This document shows positions 11,383 through 19,425 of a stretch of 64,000 bases of DNA, in pieces. Source of the DNA: Acidobacteria bacterium RIFCSPLOWO2_12_FULL_66_21 (GTDB lineage Bacteria > Acidobacteriota > Vicinamibacteria > Vicinamibacterales > 2-12-FULL-66-21). Numbering within the stretch: position 1 is the stretch's first letter; each line of letters begins with the position of its first letter. Under the pieces are notes generated by a model. It did not search any database, was not told the origin of the DNA, and was given only the letters and a program-made list of their open reading frames with translations. The position numbers and the translations under genes are program-made. The DNA lies in assembly GCA_001767455.1 (NCBI GenBank), contig MELC01000080.1, positions 20,860-84,859 of the forward strand, read 5' to 3'.

Positions 11383-11868
11383 CTAGCGGCGGCGGGTCTT
11401 GCGGCCAGCGGCCTTCTTCGCCGCGGCCTTCTTCGCGGGCTTCCGCGCGGCCGTCTTCTTTGCCGCGCTCTTCTTCGCGCCTTTGCGCTTCGGCGCGGCC
11501 TTGCGCGCCGGCGCCGCCGCCTTCGCGCCGCGTCCCTTGGCCGGCTTCGTGCGGGCCTTCTTCGCCGCCTTCCGCGCGCTGCGCGCGGTCACCTTCACGA
11601 TCCGCTTCCCAACGCGGGCGGCGCGTTCCGCCGTACGCTGCACCGCGGGCGTCGCGGCGCGCGTGGCCGCAGCGGTCGCGTCGGTCGCCGCTGTCATCGC
11701 GGCGGTCGCCGCCGACGTCGCGGACTCGGCGGCGGCGGTCGCCATGCCCGCGGCGGTCTGCGCGCCCTGCATCACCGCGCGCGCGGCGCTGCCAAGCGTG
11801 CTGCCAATGGTTTCGGCCGCTTGCGTCAGGACGCTGTCGGCGTCGGTCGTCTTGTGTTCGTCAGCCAT
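11383..11868 (-). CDS. Histone H1-like Lys/Ala-rich DNA-binding protein
   Basis: A 161-residue protein with two halves: an N-terminal Ala/Thr-rich stretch with heptad-like AATAA runs, probably helical (residues 10-80), and a very basic C-terminal tail of KK/AAKK/RK repeats (residues 85-161) like eukaryotic H1 tails and bacterial AlgP/Hc1-type proteins. Such proteins bind and condense DNA without sequence specificity. Composition bias makes homology weak evidence, so the call rests on charge pattern. It lies between two peptidase genes; the M28 gene upstream on the same strand ends 37 nt before this start. Confidence 0.65.
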   Translation of the reverse strand: MADEHKTTDADSVLTQAAETIGSTLGSAARAVMQGAQTAAGMATAAAESATSAATAAMTAATDATAAATRAATPAVQRTAERAARVGKRIVKVTARSARKAAKKARTKPAKGRGAKAAAPARKAAPKRKGAKKSAAKKTAARKPAKKAAAKKAAGRKTRRR

Positions 11869-11905
11869 CGCTTCTCCTTAGTCTCCTCGCGAGAATGAGT
11901 CCCGT

Positions 11906-13516
11906 TTACCGCCCGGAGCCGGATCGCGCCGGGGCCGGCGGTGCCGGCATGTTCTCCTTGCTGAACCGCGGCAGCATCTCGTCACGCATCGCCAGGTGGT
12001 AGACCGCCGCCGCGATCGAGATCGCCGACTTCTTCGCGTCCTCCTCGATGATCCGCTCGTACGTGTCGAGCGACGTGTGCCACGTATACGTGCCGTACTC
12101 GATTGGATCCTGGCCCAGCCCGATTCCGGGCAGGCCGGCCGCGTTGAACGACGTGCTGTCGGTGCCCCCCGACCGCCGGCTGGTCGTCGCCAGGGCCCCT
12201 TCCATGCCGAGATCCTCGAACGGCGCGAACACGTCGCGCAGGACGGCGGCGGCGTCCGCCGGGCCGAACACGCTGGCGCCGCGGATCCGTCCCGTTCCGG
12301 AATCCACGTTGAAGTAGCCCGCGAAGGTCGCGAACTCCGGCTTCTGGCTCTCGTACGTGCCGAAGTGCTGCGCCACGTAGGCCTTGGAGCCGAGCAGCCC
12401 CTGCTCCTCGCCGCCCCACAGGGCCACGCGGATCGTGCGCCGCGGCGTGACCCCAATCGCCTTCAGGATCCGCGCGGCCTCCATCATGATCGCGGAGCCG
12501 ATGGCGTTGTCGGTCGCGCCCGTGGCCGCGTGCCACGAATCGAGGTGGCCGCCGAGCATCACCACTTCGCCTTTCTTGTCCGTGCCCGGGATCTCCGCGA
12601 TCGTGTTGTACGACGTCGTCCCCTCGGGGTACGTGCGATTGACGATCGTGAATTCGAGCGTGACGGGGGCGCCATCCGCCAGCAGCCGCGAGAGGCGGCC
12701 ATAGTCCTCGTTGCGCAGGATGACGGTCGGCACCGCCTTCGTCACGTCGTAGGTGCGGTTCTGGAACGCGCGGATCTGGCCGTGGTCGCGCCCGGCATCG
12801 TTCACGCGCACGAGCGCACCCGCCTCGACGAGCATCGCGTCCACGCGCTCGTTGACGACGTTGGGAGCCAGGCGACCCGCGGGAATCGGCTGCGCCGGTC
12901 CGCGCGCGTACGCGGGCGGCCCTTGCGGCGTCGCCGGCGACGCCGGATCGTACTGCCGACGGAGCTCGTCGGTGTCGCGCCGCAGCGGCGATTTCGCGAT
13001 CGTAACCGGCACCATCGTGTGGGCGCCGACCAGGACGATCTTGCCTGCGACCCTGGCTTTCGTCGCCGCCACCCACGCGTCCAGCTCGCCTTCGGTCGGC
13101 TGAGACGGCACGACGATCTGCACGGCGTCGCTTGTGGCCGTTCCCTTTGTGGACGGCGTCCAGCCCAGCACTTCGCCGACGAGGCTGTCCTTGACGGGGG
13201 AGACGACGAAACCGGAGAACCGTTCGTTGAGCCAGCCCGGATGTCCGAAGTCCCATGGCTCGAGATGCCCGTTCTCGAAGCCCCAGTCGGTCATCTGCTT
13301 GACGGCCCATTCGGCCGCCGCCTTGTGGTTCGGCGATCCGGTCAGCCTCGGACCATACACATCCGTCAGATAGTGCATCGTCTTCATGATCTGCGAGTGC
13401 TGGCGCGCTTCCGCGCGGATCTTCGCGTTCATTTCATGGTCGATACGTTCGGGGGTGCCAGCCGGCGCGGCAACCGCGACGGCAACGATGAGTGCGGCAG
13501 TGGTGGTTTTCAGCAT
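11906..13516 (-). CDS. Secreted M28-family zinc aminopeptidase
   Basis: A 536-residue protein with an N-terminal signal peptide (residues 1-20) and a C-terminal M28 domain. Zinc and catalytic landmarks are [26 protein letters not shown] and the final TWHTSLDT histidine, all in the expected order. The segment before them (about residues 120-270) fits the PA-type insert of many M28 enzymes. It would remove N-terminal residues from peptides outside the cytoplasm. It belongs with the M14 genes in a set of peptide-scavenging enzymes. Upstream of the start lies a three-copy 44-bp repeat. Confidence 0.9.
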   Translation of the reverse strand: MLKTTTAALIVAVAVAAPAGTPERIDHEMNAKIRAEARQHSQIMKTMHYLTDVYGPRLTGSPNHKAAAEWAVKQMTDWGFENGHLEPWDFGHPGWLNERFSGFVVSPVKDSLVGEVLGWTPSTKGTATSDAVQIVVPSQPTEGELDAWVAATKARVAGKIVLVGAHTMVPVTIAKSPLRRDTDELRRQYDPASPATPQGPPAYARGPAQPIPAGRLAPNVVNERVDAMLVEAGALVRVNDAGRDHGQIRAFQNRTYDVTKAVPTVILRNEDYGRLSRLLADGAPVTLEFTIVNRTYPEGTTSYNTIAEIPGTDKKGEVVMLGGHLDSWHAATGATDNAIGSAIMMEAARILKAIGVTPRRTIRVALWGGEEQGLLGSKAYVAQHFGTYESQKPEFATFAGYFNVDSGTGRIRGASVFGPADAAAVLRDVFAPFEDLGMEGALATTSRRSGGTDSTSFNAAGLPGIGLGQDPIEYGTYTWHTSLDTYERIIEEDAKKSAISIAAAVYHLAMRDEMLPRFSKENMPAPPAPARSGSGR

Positions 13517-13540
13517 GAAGGACCTTTAGAACATATGACG

Positions 13541-13704
13541 CCCGCGCGGCTCACGGCAGGCCTGAAGGCCTGCGCAACATGTGGCCCGCGCGGCTCACGA
13601 CAGGCCTGGAGGCCTTCGCAACATGTGGCCCGCGCGGCTCACGACAGGCCTGAAGGCCTGCGCCACATGTGGCCTGGGCTTGTTGCGCAGCCCTTCAGGG
13701 CTGC
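13541..13704. repeat. Three 44-bp tandem repeats plus one related palindrome
   Basis: Units start at 13541, 13585 and 13629 with period 44. Each carries a palindrome of the form CAGGCCTGAAGGCCTG (degenerate in unit 2) and ends in ACATGTGG. A single palindrome GCAGCCCTTCAGGGCTGC follows at 13687-13704. These share the CCTGAAGG (or CCTTCAGG) core with copies at 18210, 19344, 28820 and 45801. They lie between divergently transcribed genes. Confidence 0.9.
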
Positions 13705-13767
13705 CGGGCGAATAGTAGCAGACCGCCCGCCAAACGGCGCACTCAATGTACAGTGTGAGACAGCTTT

Positions 13768-14796
13768 ATGCGCGTGGTGGTTGTCCTCGCCGGGCTGCTG
13801 ATATTCGCCCATCCGGGGTGGACGCAGGTCCGGTTCGACGAGAGAGTGGACGTCGCGCGCGTGCTCGTCGACGCGAGGGTGGTCGACAGTCGCGGCCGCC
13901 CCTGCCGTGGCCTGGACGCGGCGGATTTCCGCGTCGAAATCGATGGCAGGCCGGCGCGCCTGCAGTCGGCGACGTGGATAGGCCTGCCCGCGCCGGCGGG
14001 CGGCGATGGAAGCGACGAACCGACCGCGGCACCTCAGCCGCGGGTGGGCCCTGCCGGGCGCCGTATTGTCTTCTTCGTCCAGTGGAGCCTGGAGCCGTCG
14101 CGCATCACGGGGATGCTGCAGATGCTCCGCGAGTCGGCCCGGTTCGTCGAGCGGCTTCAACCGGACGATCGCGCCGCCATCATGGTGTTCGACTACCACC
14201 TGCGCGTTCGCCAGGACTTTACGGGCGACCGGGCACGGCTCCGCGCCGCCCTGTATGGCGGAATCCTCTCCGATGCTCCCCGCACAACGCCCACAGATGG
14301 GGTCTCAATAAGGGCGCACCTCGATCCCGGGAAGGCGGCGCGGGCGGCAACGCCGGAGAAGGCGCTCGCGGTTCTTGCTGACGCGCTGCGGCCTGTCGAA
14401 GGGGCGAAGGACCTGGTCCTGCTGGGTCACGGGTTTGGACAGTACCGGCCGGTCATCGGATCGCTCGTGGGCACCGCCACGCTCGATCGTGATTACGACG
14501 CGGCGCGGGAAGCGTTGGTGCGCGCGCGTGTGACGGTTTTCGCGCTCGACGTCACCGACGCGGACCAGCACACGCTCGAAACAGCGCTCATGACCGCGGC
14601 CGACGACACCGGCGGCTTCTATCAGAAGGCGCACCAGTTCCAGGACCTCGCGATGGACCGCCTCGAGGGCGCGCTCCAGGGATACTACATGCTCGCGGTC
14701 GAACGGCCCGCGCGCAGGCGCGGGCGCCACACGATCAGCGTACACGTGAACAGGAAGGGAACGGACGTGCGGGCGCGCCGGTGCTACGTTGACTGA
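13768..14796 (+). CDS. VWFA-related Acidobacterial domain protein
   Basis: A 342-residue exported protein with a signal peptide (residues 1-20) and the N-terminal pattern of this family (VLVDARVVDSRGRP, then GLDAADFRVEIDG), followed by a von Willebrand A-like fold. The metal-binding DxSxS motif is not intact: the expected strand reads IVFFVQWSLEPS. The family is expanded in Acidobacteriota and has no assigned function; an envelope or secreted adhesive role is inferred only from the fold. The stop overlaps the TTG start of the next gene by 8 nt. A second family member is at 19426-20625. Confidence 0.8.
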   Translation: MRVVVVLAGLLIFAHPGWTQVRFDERVDVARVLVDARVVDSRGRPCRGLDAADFRVEIDGRPARLQSATWIGLPAPAGGDGSDEPTAAPQPRVGPAGRRIVFFVQWSLEPSRITGMLQMLRESARFVERLQPDDRAAIMVFDYHLRVRQDFTGDRARLRAALYGGILSDAPRTTPTDGVSIRAHLDPGKAARAATPEKALAVLADALRPVEGAKDLVLLGHGFGQYRPVIGSLVGTATLDRDYDAAREALVRARVTVFALDVTDADQHTLETALMTAADDTGGFYQKAHQFQDLAMDRLEGALQGYYMLAVERPARRRGRHTISVHVNRKGTDVRARRCYVD

Positions 14797-15040
14797 GATC
14801 CATACCTATCGCCAGCCGGTGCTCGACGAGCTCGCCCGCCACGGCCTGAAGCCGCTCCCGACGACCTCCCCCCAGGAGCTGCGGGACGTCGTCCGCGATC
14901 TTTACAAGTACGAGATCCGGCGGCTGAAAGGGGAGCTGCTCGCGCGGCGTTTTCCGCGCTCCCACTATGCCGGCCACGTGATCGAGCTCAGGAAGCGGTA
15001 CCGCCTGCTCTCGATCCCCATGGAGCTGTGGACCGTATGA
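14789..15040 (+). CDS. Small conserved-looking protein, unknown function, partner of a lost gene
   Basis: An 83-residue protein rich in charged residues (a helix with YKYEIRRLKGELL), without signal or membrane segment. It starts with TTG, overlapping the VWFA stop; no better start is in frame. Its TGA overlaps the ATG of the next reading frame (ATGA), the usual sign of translational coupling. That next frame breaks off after 15 codons (15037-15093), so this looks like the surviving half of a two-gene unit. I do not recognise a domain. Confidence 0.6.
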   Translation: MTEIHTYRQPVLDELARHGLKPLPTTSPQELRDVVRDLYKYEIRRLKGELLARRFPRSHYAGHVIELRKRYRLLSIPMELWTV

Positions 15041-15093
15041 AGGACTTCGAGAAGCTCGGACTGTTCTACCTCGGCCGCGAACGTAGAATGTAG
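15037..15093 (+). pseudogene. Truncated 5' end of an ATPase-like gene (possibly HerA/DUF87 type)
   Basis: The frame opens at an ATG coupled (ATGA) to the preceding gene and reads MKDFEKLGLFYLGRE before running into two ACGTAGA-type repeat units that bring a TAG stop. The beginning resembles, from memory, the N-terminus of bacterial HerA/DUF87-type ATPases, which continue into a Walker A motif missing here. The rest of the gene seems to have been deleted at the repeat, and the next gene starts from an ATG inside the same repeat. The family assignment is a guess; the truncation is visible. Confidence 0.5.
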
Positions 15094-15094
15094 A

Positions 15095-16045
15095 ATGCGT
15101 CGCCTGAGCGCAGCCGCTCTCTGCATCGCTTTTCTTGTCTCGGCGGCTGCCTGCGGCGGCTCGGATGTCCCGCCGTCCGCCGCGCGCGCCACCGGGACCC
15201 AGGTGCGGGAGCTGCACCCGGCTCCCGGCGAGCTGGCGCTGCCGCTCAAAGCCGGCTCCATTCGATTTGCGGTCATCGGCGACTCCGGGCGCGGAGATGC
15301 CGCGCAGCGTGAGGTTGCGGCGCAGATGGTCGCGTGGCGCGCGAAGTTCCCATTCGACTTCGCGATCATGCTGGGCGACAACATCTACCCTCCGCACACC
15401 CCGTCGGATTACGTCACGAAGTTCGAGGAGCCCTACAAGGCGCTCCTCGATGCGGGGGTGACCTTCCAGGCCGCCATCGGCAATCACGACGAGCCGAGTG
15501 CGCTCAATTACGCGAATTTCAACATGAAAGGGGAGAGGTACTACACGTTCCGCAAGTCCGAGCAGCGCCTCGCGGGCCTCACCGGAGCGGCGGCCCGCTT
15601 CTTCGTCCTCGACAGCCGCTCGTTCGATCCGGTGCAACTCGACTGGTTGCGCGCGCAGCTGGCGGCCTCGGGCAGCAACTGGAAGATCTGCTACTTCCAT
15701 CATCCGCTCTACACGTCGGGACGGTACGCCGCGGCGGCGCGCACGCTGCGTTCGGCGCTCGAGCCGATCCTGCTTGCCGGCGATGTCGACGTGGTCCTCA
15801 GCGGCCACGAGCACTTCTACGAACGGCTCGTGCCCCAGCACGGCATCTCGTATTTCATCTCGGGCGGCGCCGGGTCGCTGCGCCGCGGCGATATCCGGCG
15901 GCCGTCGGCCATCATGGCGCGCGGGTTCGATACCGACTACCACTTCCTGCTGATGGAGATCTCGGGCGACGAGCTGTACTTCCAGGCGATAAGCCGGGCG
16001 GGAGAGACGATCGATGCCGGGGTCGTCACGCGAAAACCCGAGTAA
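15095..16045 (+). CDS. Metallophosphoesterase lipoprotein (calcineurin-like / purple acid phosphatase-like)
   Basis: A 316-residue protein with a lipoprotein-type leader ending in AAACGG (Cys near 20). Metallophosphoesterase motifs follow in order: GDSGRGD, LGDNIYPP, a GNHDEP block, a later FHHPLYTSG and SGHEHFYER. It should hydrolyse phosphate esters in the periplasm using a two-metal centre. The ATG belongs to the last unit of a 7-bp repeat (GTAGAATG), with no good separate ribosome binding site, so expression may be weak or recently rewired. Confidence 0.88.
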   Translation: MRRLSAAALCIAFLVSAAACGGSDVPPSAARATGTQVRELHPAPGELALPLKAGSIRFAVIGDSGRGDAAQREVAAQMVAWRAKFPFDFAIMLGDNIYPPHTPSDYVTKFEEPYKALLDAGVTFQAAIGNHDEPSALNYANFNMKGERYYTFRKSEQRLAGLTGAAARFFVLDSRSFDPVQLDWLRAQLAASGSNWKICYFHHPLYTSGRYAAAARTLRSALEPILLAGDVDVVLSGHEHFYERLVPQHGISYFISGGAGSLRRGDIRRPSAIMARGFDTDYHFLLMEISGDELYFQAISRAGETIDAGVVTRKPE

Positions 16046-16062
16046 TCACAGAAGCAGGGAAG

Positions 16063-16080
16063 GAGGGGAGGCCCCTCTTT
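16063..16080 (+). terminator. Hairpin with T run after the metallophosphoesterase gene
   Basis: GAGGGG (16063-16068) pairs with CCCCTC (16072-16077) across a 3-nt loop, followed by TTT. It lies in a purine-rich stretch (16046-16118) between convergent genes. Confidence 0.55.
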
Positions 16081-16118
16081 CAGACTTGACAGAAGGAGGA
16101 AAGAACGGGAGGCTACCT

Positions 16119-17240
16119 TCAAGGAGCCTGCGGACATGGGCCGCCGTCCGCGATCTGGCGGATCTTGTTCCGGAACGCCTCCACCCACGGTGCGGCGCTC
16201 CGTGTCTCCGCGCTGATCTCGTCGTACTCGATGACGCGTGACGCGGTGAACAGGTCGGTGAGCTGCCCGCTCGAGAGCTGTTCGAGCAGCCCCGTCAGCA
16301 TCTGACGTCCTGCCTCGGAGATGCGCCGATCTGGAAACGTGGCGCCGCCGTACGGCAGGCTCTTCATGCTGACGGTGCAGGTCGCGCGATCGGCCCACAC
16401 GGGCGTGCGGCGCCAGTTGGGCAGGTCGAGTTTGACGGGCCCGAACGTCGCGCCGAGATCCTGCACGAAGGCGAACGGCTTCGTGCATCCGCCGCCGGCA
16501 CGATCGCCGCCGGGAAGACACACGAGCCGCTGGTTCGCTGCCTTGTTGTCCCAGTGCGACAGAAAGACCGCCATGAGCCGCAGCGCGTCCACTTCCGCGC
16601 GCGACGAGCCGCCCGCGGCCGGATCGATGCGATCGAGCTCATACCACGCCCAGCCCGGGTTCTCGGCCGTCTCGATCTTGCGTCCGTCGAAGTGCCGTTC
16701 GACCACCGTCGGATCGAACGTGGCGCTGCGGCCGTAGTCGATCGGTCCGGCGAAGCAGGCGGCCAGCAGGCCCGTCCGGTCGTAGCACTTCAGGGATTCG
16801 AAGGGAAAGGCAGGGCAGCCGGCGCACCGCACGCGGCGGACGACGTACATGCGATCGGCGCCGAAGCCGAGCGCGGTCAACAGGCGGGTCGCCGCGACTT
16901 CCGCGTGCAGCTCAGGGTTGTTGCCGCCGTACTTGATCTTGACGAGGTCGCCGTCGGGCAGCTTGCATTCGAACTTCGGCGTGGTGCCGCTCGTTCTCGT
17001 GAGTTCGAAGCGGCAGTCGAGATCGTCGTCGGGTCTGAGGGCGCGCGGCCCGGCGGGGTTGCCCGCGAAATCGACCCGCGCGATGGGCGTGGCGGGTGGA
17101 CGCCACACGCGCGCCGATCGAAGCGCCTCGTCGCGCAGCGATATCGCACGGCTGTCCGCGACGTGCGCGACAGGCGCCCCGCGATTACAGGCGGTTGCCA
17201 GCGCGGTCGCGGCGAGGAACACAGCGGCACGGCGGCTCAT
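16119..17240 (-). CDS. Secreted lipoprotein with atypical protein-kinase-like motifs
   Basis: A 373-residue protein with a lipobox (LATAC, Cys18). The body shows an ordered set of residues seen in atypical kinases of the HipA/Fam20 type: basic strand LVKIKYG (Lys101/103), an acidic helix (Glu110 or Glu114), a catalytic-loop-like segment SHWDNKAANQRL (Asp231, Asn232, Asn236) and a metal-binding-like FVQDLGATFG (Asp261). A cysteine cluster (CAGC...C, 139-152) may form disulfides. No family name is recognised with certainty; kinase function is an inference from motif order. It is convergent with the metallophosphoesterase and divergent from the TatT-like gene. Confidence 0.6.
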   Translation of the reverse strand: MSRRAAVFLAATALATACNRGAPVAHVADSRAISLRDEALRSARVWRPPATPIARVDFAGNPAGPRALRPDDDLDCRFELTRTSGTTPKFECKLPDGDLVKIKYGGNNPELHAEVAATRLLTALGFGADRMYVVRRVRCAGCPAFPFESLKCYDRTGLLAACFAGPIDYGRSATFDPTVVERHFDGRKIETAENPGWAWYELDRIDPAAGGSSRAEVDALRLMAVFLSHWDNKAANQRLVCLPGGDRAGGGCTKPFAFVQDLGATFGPVKLDLPNWRRTPVWADRATCTVSMKSLPYGGATFPDRRISEAGRQMLTGLLEQLSSGQLTDLFTASRVIEYDEISAETRSAAPWVEAFRNKIRQIADGGPCPQAP

Positions 17241-17299
17241 CGGCTTCCGCCTCCGCAGTGCAAAGGCGGGGCCAATCGTTCATGTTATCGTGATGCCTC

Positions 17300-18208
17300 A
17301 TGTCCCCGCGTGTGCTCCCTGTCAGTGCAGTGCTGCTCGCTGCGGTCCTTGTCAGCTCCTGCTCCACGAAGCGCATCGGCATCAGCCGCATGGCTGACGC
17401 GGTATCGTCCACAGCCAGCGCGTATGCGCGCGACGACGACCCGGAGTTCGTGCGGCTGGCGGCCCCGTCGACGCTGAAGATGGTGGAGATGCTGCTCGAC
17501 GGCCAGCCGCGGCACCGGGGCCTGCTCATGACGGCGTGCAGCGGCTTCGCGCAGTACGCGTACGGGTTCCTGCAAGTCGAGTCCGAGAAGCGCGCGCGTG
17601 ACAATCCGGAGGAATCACGCGATCTGCGCGACCGGGCGATCCACATGTACGATCGCGCGCGCGGCTACTGTCTCCGCGGGCTCGATGCCGCGCATCCGGG
17701 CCTCAGCGCCGCGCTCGCCCGCGATCCGCAGACGGCGCTCGCGGCCGCAACCCAGGCTGATGTGCCCGCGTTGTACTGGACGGGAATCGCGTGGGGCGGA
17801 GCCCTGTCGCTCTCGGACAATCTGCTGGCGCGGGTGGGCGAGCTGGTCGCGGTGCGCACGCTTCTCGGGCGGGCGCTGGCGCTCGACGAGACGTGGGAGG
17901 ACGGCGCCATCCACGAAACCCTGATTGTCTTCGACGGCATGCCTGTGCTGCTCGGAGGCTCGGCGTCACGCGCCCGTGCGCATTTCGATCGCGCCGTGGC
18001 GCTGTCGAACGGCGAGTCGGCGTTCGCGTACGTCACGCTCGCGACGAGCGTCGCGCTGCGCGCCAAGGACAGGCAGGAGTTCGAGCGCCTGCTCGGCGCG
18101 GCGCTCGCGATAGACCCCTCGCGCCGGCCGCGCATCCGCCTGGCGAACCTGATCGCGCAGGCGTACGCCCGCGCGCTGCTGAAAGACGCCGACAGATTGT
18201 TTCGGTAG
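17300..18208 (+). CDS. TatT-like TRAP-associated lipoprotein (T component)
   Basis: A 302-residue lipoprotein (lipobox VSSC, Cys21) that is almost entirely helical and matches the TRAP transporter T-component family: LDGQPRHRGLLMTACSGFAQYAYGF near residue 57 in shorter runs, then TPR-like helices to the end. The Treponema homologue is a periplasmic trimer that docks with a TRAP binding protein. No DctP-type binding protein or permease is adjacent; the only TRAP genes here are the TAXI pair 10 kb away. The TAG stop is the first codon of a CCTTCAGG-core palindrome. Confidence 0.75.
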   Translation: MSPRVLPVSAVLLAAVLVSSCSTKRIGISRMADAVSSTASAYARDDDPEFVRLAAPSTLKMVEMLLDGQPRHRGLLMTACSGFAQYAYGFLQVESEKRARDNPEESRDLRDRAIHMYDRARGYCLRGLDAAHPGLSAALARDPQTALAAATQADVPALYWTGIAWGGALSLSDNLLARVGELVAVRTLLGRALALDETWEDGAIHETLIVFDGMPVLLGGSASRARAHFDRAVALSNGESAFAYVTLATSVALRAKDRQEFERLLGAALAIDPSRRPRIRLANLIAQAYARALLKDADRLFR

Positions 18209-18230
18209 CGCAGCCCTTCAGGGCTGCCGA
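18206..18230. repeat. CCTTCAGG-core palindrome overlapping a stop codon
   Basis: TAGCGCAGCCCTTCAGGG continues to GCTGCC; the perfect 18-bp palindrome GCAGCCCTTCAGGGCTGC is at 18210-18227. The leading TAG is the stop of the TatT-like gene. Opposite-strand gene 18234-18959 ends 4 nt further on, so it may also end both transcripts. Confidence 0.85.
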
Positions 18231-18233
18231 ACG

Positions 18234-18959
18234 TCAGTGCTGACCGCGGCCGGCCGAACTGATGCGGCGCGCCGCAAGACTGACCGGGCGTCCGTTGATG
18301 CTCTCGTACTCGTACTGGACGTCCAGTTGCGAGACCCCGGCGAACTTGACCTTGGCCGTCGACTCGGTCGCGATCGGCACGCGGACGCCGTCGAGCCGCG
18401 CGTAATGGCGGATGACGTTGACGAGGCTCGTCCAGAACGACGGGTTCTTCGACAGCCGTCCCTCGACGCGCAGCAATTCCCCACCGTCGCGGCTGAGCAC
18501 CATCCGGCCGTCCAGCAGCAGAACGTCCTTGCGCTTCGGGCGGATCGAGACGTACTTCTCGTCGGGCCCGTCGATGACGGTGTTGCTGAACACGTAATTG
18601 TCCGCGGTCAGCCCGGCCTTCGCGCACTCGCCCGCCGCGACGAGCTCCTGCTCGCGCTTGAGCATCGCCTTCAGCACCTTGCCTCGGATGTAGTCGGATC
18701 CGCGCTCCGACACGACGTCGTAGCGGAACTTGCCGGCCTCCAGTTCCGTCCAGGCTTCCATCCAGGCTTCCTGGTTGAACCGATCGCTGTGGGCGTGCAT
18801 GCGCCGGTAGGCGCGGTACTGCGTCAGCGGCTCTTCATGCGTGGGGGTGGAGACGCGCGCGGCTGCCGCGGGCGCGTCGCGCGCGACGAGTGGAGGTCCC
18901 GCAATCGCGAGGCCGACGACTGTGAAGCTGGCGGCACAGAGGGTACGGAGCCGCACCAT
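18234..18959 (-). CDS. Exported protein of unknown function
   Basis: Read from the ATG at 18959 this is a 241-residue protein with a signal peptide (hydrophobic run AASFTVVGLAIAG) and no further membrane segment. A longer frame opens at 19013 but would bury the signal. The middle contains a segment (FRYDVVSERGSDYIRGKVL) and beta-rich repeats reminiscent of lipoprotein-carrier or sigma-E-regulator type periplasmic folds, without enough similarity to name one. No catalytic motif is seen. It is convergent with the TatT-like gene. Confidence 0.6.
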   Translation of the reverse strand: MVRLRTLCAASFTVVGLAIAGPPLVARDAPAAAARVSTPTHEEPLTQYRAYRRMHAHSDRFNQEAWMEAWTELEAGKFRYDVVSERGSDYIRGKVLKAMLKREQELVAAGECAKAGLTADNYVFSNTVIDGPDEKYVSIRPKRKDVLLLDGRMVLSRDGGELLRVEGRLSKNPSFWTSLVNVIRHYARLDGVRVPIATESTAKVKFAGVSQLDVQYEYESINGRPVSLAARRISSAGRGQH

Positions 18960-19068
18960 CTTGCGGCGCGCGTCGATCCTTCTCAGCCGGCCGGCGGACC
19001 CTCCCTGGTGCATTCCACGCTCCGGCGATCACCTGTCGCAAGAAGCGTGCTCACGACCAGCCCGGGCA

Positions 19069-19099
19069 TTGGAAGCTCAACCGTTCGGTGGGGTATAGT
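19069..19099 (+). promoter_or_regulatory. Possible sigma-70 type promoter for the PspC gene
   Basis: TTGGAA at 19069-19074 and TATAGT at 19094-19099, 19 nt apart (longer than optimal). The -10 box is 21 nt before the ATG of the PspC-domain gene. Confidence 0.35.
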
Positions 19100-19120
19100 C
19101 GCCCGAGAGGCGAAAACGCT

Positions 19121-19306
19121 ATGGCATTGCTGCGATCGCGCACCGACACGGTGCTCGGCGGTGTGTGCGGGGGGATCGCCAAGTCCCTCGGCTGGGACAC
19201 GACCACCGTCCGGATCCTCTATGTGATCGTGTCGATCCTTTCGGTGGCCTTCCCGGGAACGCTCGTCTACATCATTCTGTGGATCGTGATGCCCCAGGAG
19301 CCGTAG
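19121..19306 (+). CDS. Small PspC-domain membrane protein
   Basis: A 61-residue protein that is nearly all PspC domain: RTDTVLGGVCGGIAKSLGWD, then a membrane helix (LYVIVSILSVAF and LVYIILWIVMP). PspC proteins sit in the inner membrane and respond to envelope stress; stand-alone short forms like this are common and of unsettled role. The ATG at 19121 follows GAGAGG by about 10 nt; an upstream in-frame GTG or ATG at 19088 would only add non-homologous residues. Confidence 0.85.
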   Translation: MALLRSRTDTVLGGVCGGIAKSLGWDTTTVRILYVIVSILSVAFPGTLVYIILWIVMPQEP

Positions 19307-19343
19307 GGCTCCTCGGGCTGCGCTCATCTCGATCAGATTCCCG

Positions 19344-19421
19344 GTAGCGCAGCCCTTCCGCCTTCGCGCGCAGCGCTTCGGCGAGACTCGCCGTAGCCTG
19401 GCGCAGGCGGTCAGGGCTGCC
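19344..19421. repeat. CCTTCAGG-core palindrome split by a ~52-bp inverted-repeat element
   Basis: The left half (GTAGCGCAGCCCTTC, 19344-19358) and right half (TCAGGGCTGCC, 19411-19421) match the intact palindrome at 18206-18230. Between them lies a 52-bp insert whose ends (CGCCTTCGC and GCGCAGGCGG) are near-inverted repeats. The bases TC occur at both junctions, as in a 2-bp target duplication. Confidence 0.75.
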
Positions 19422-19425
19422 ACTG

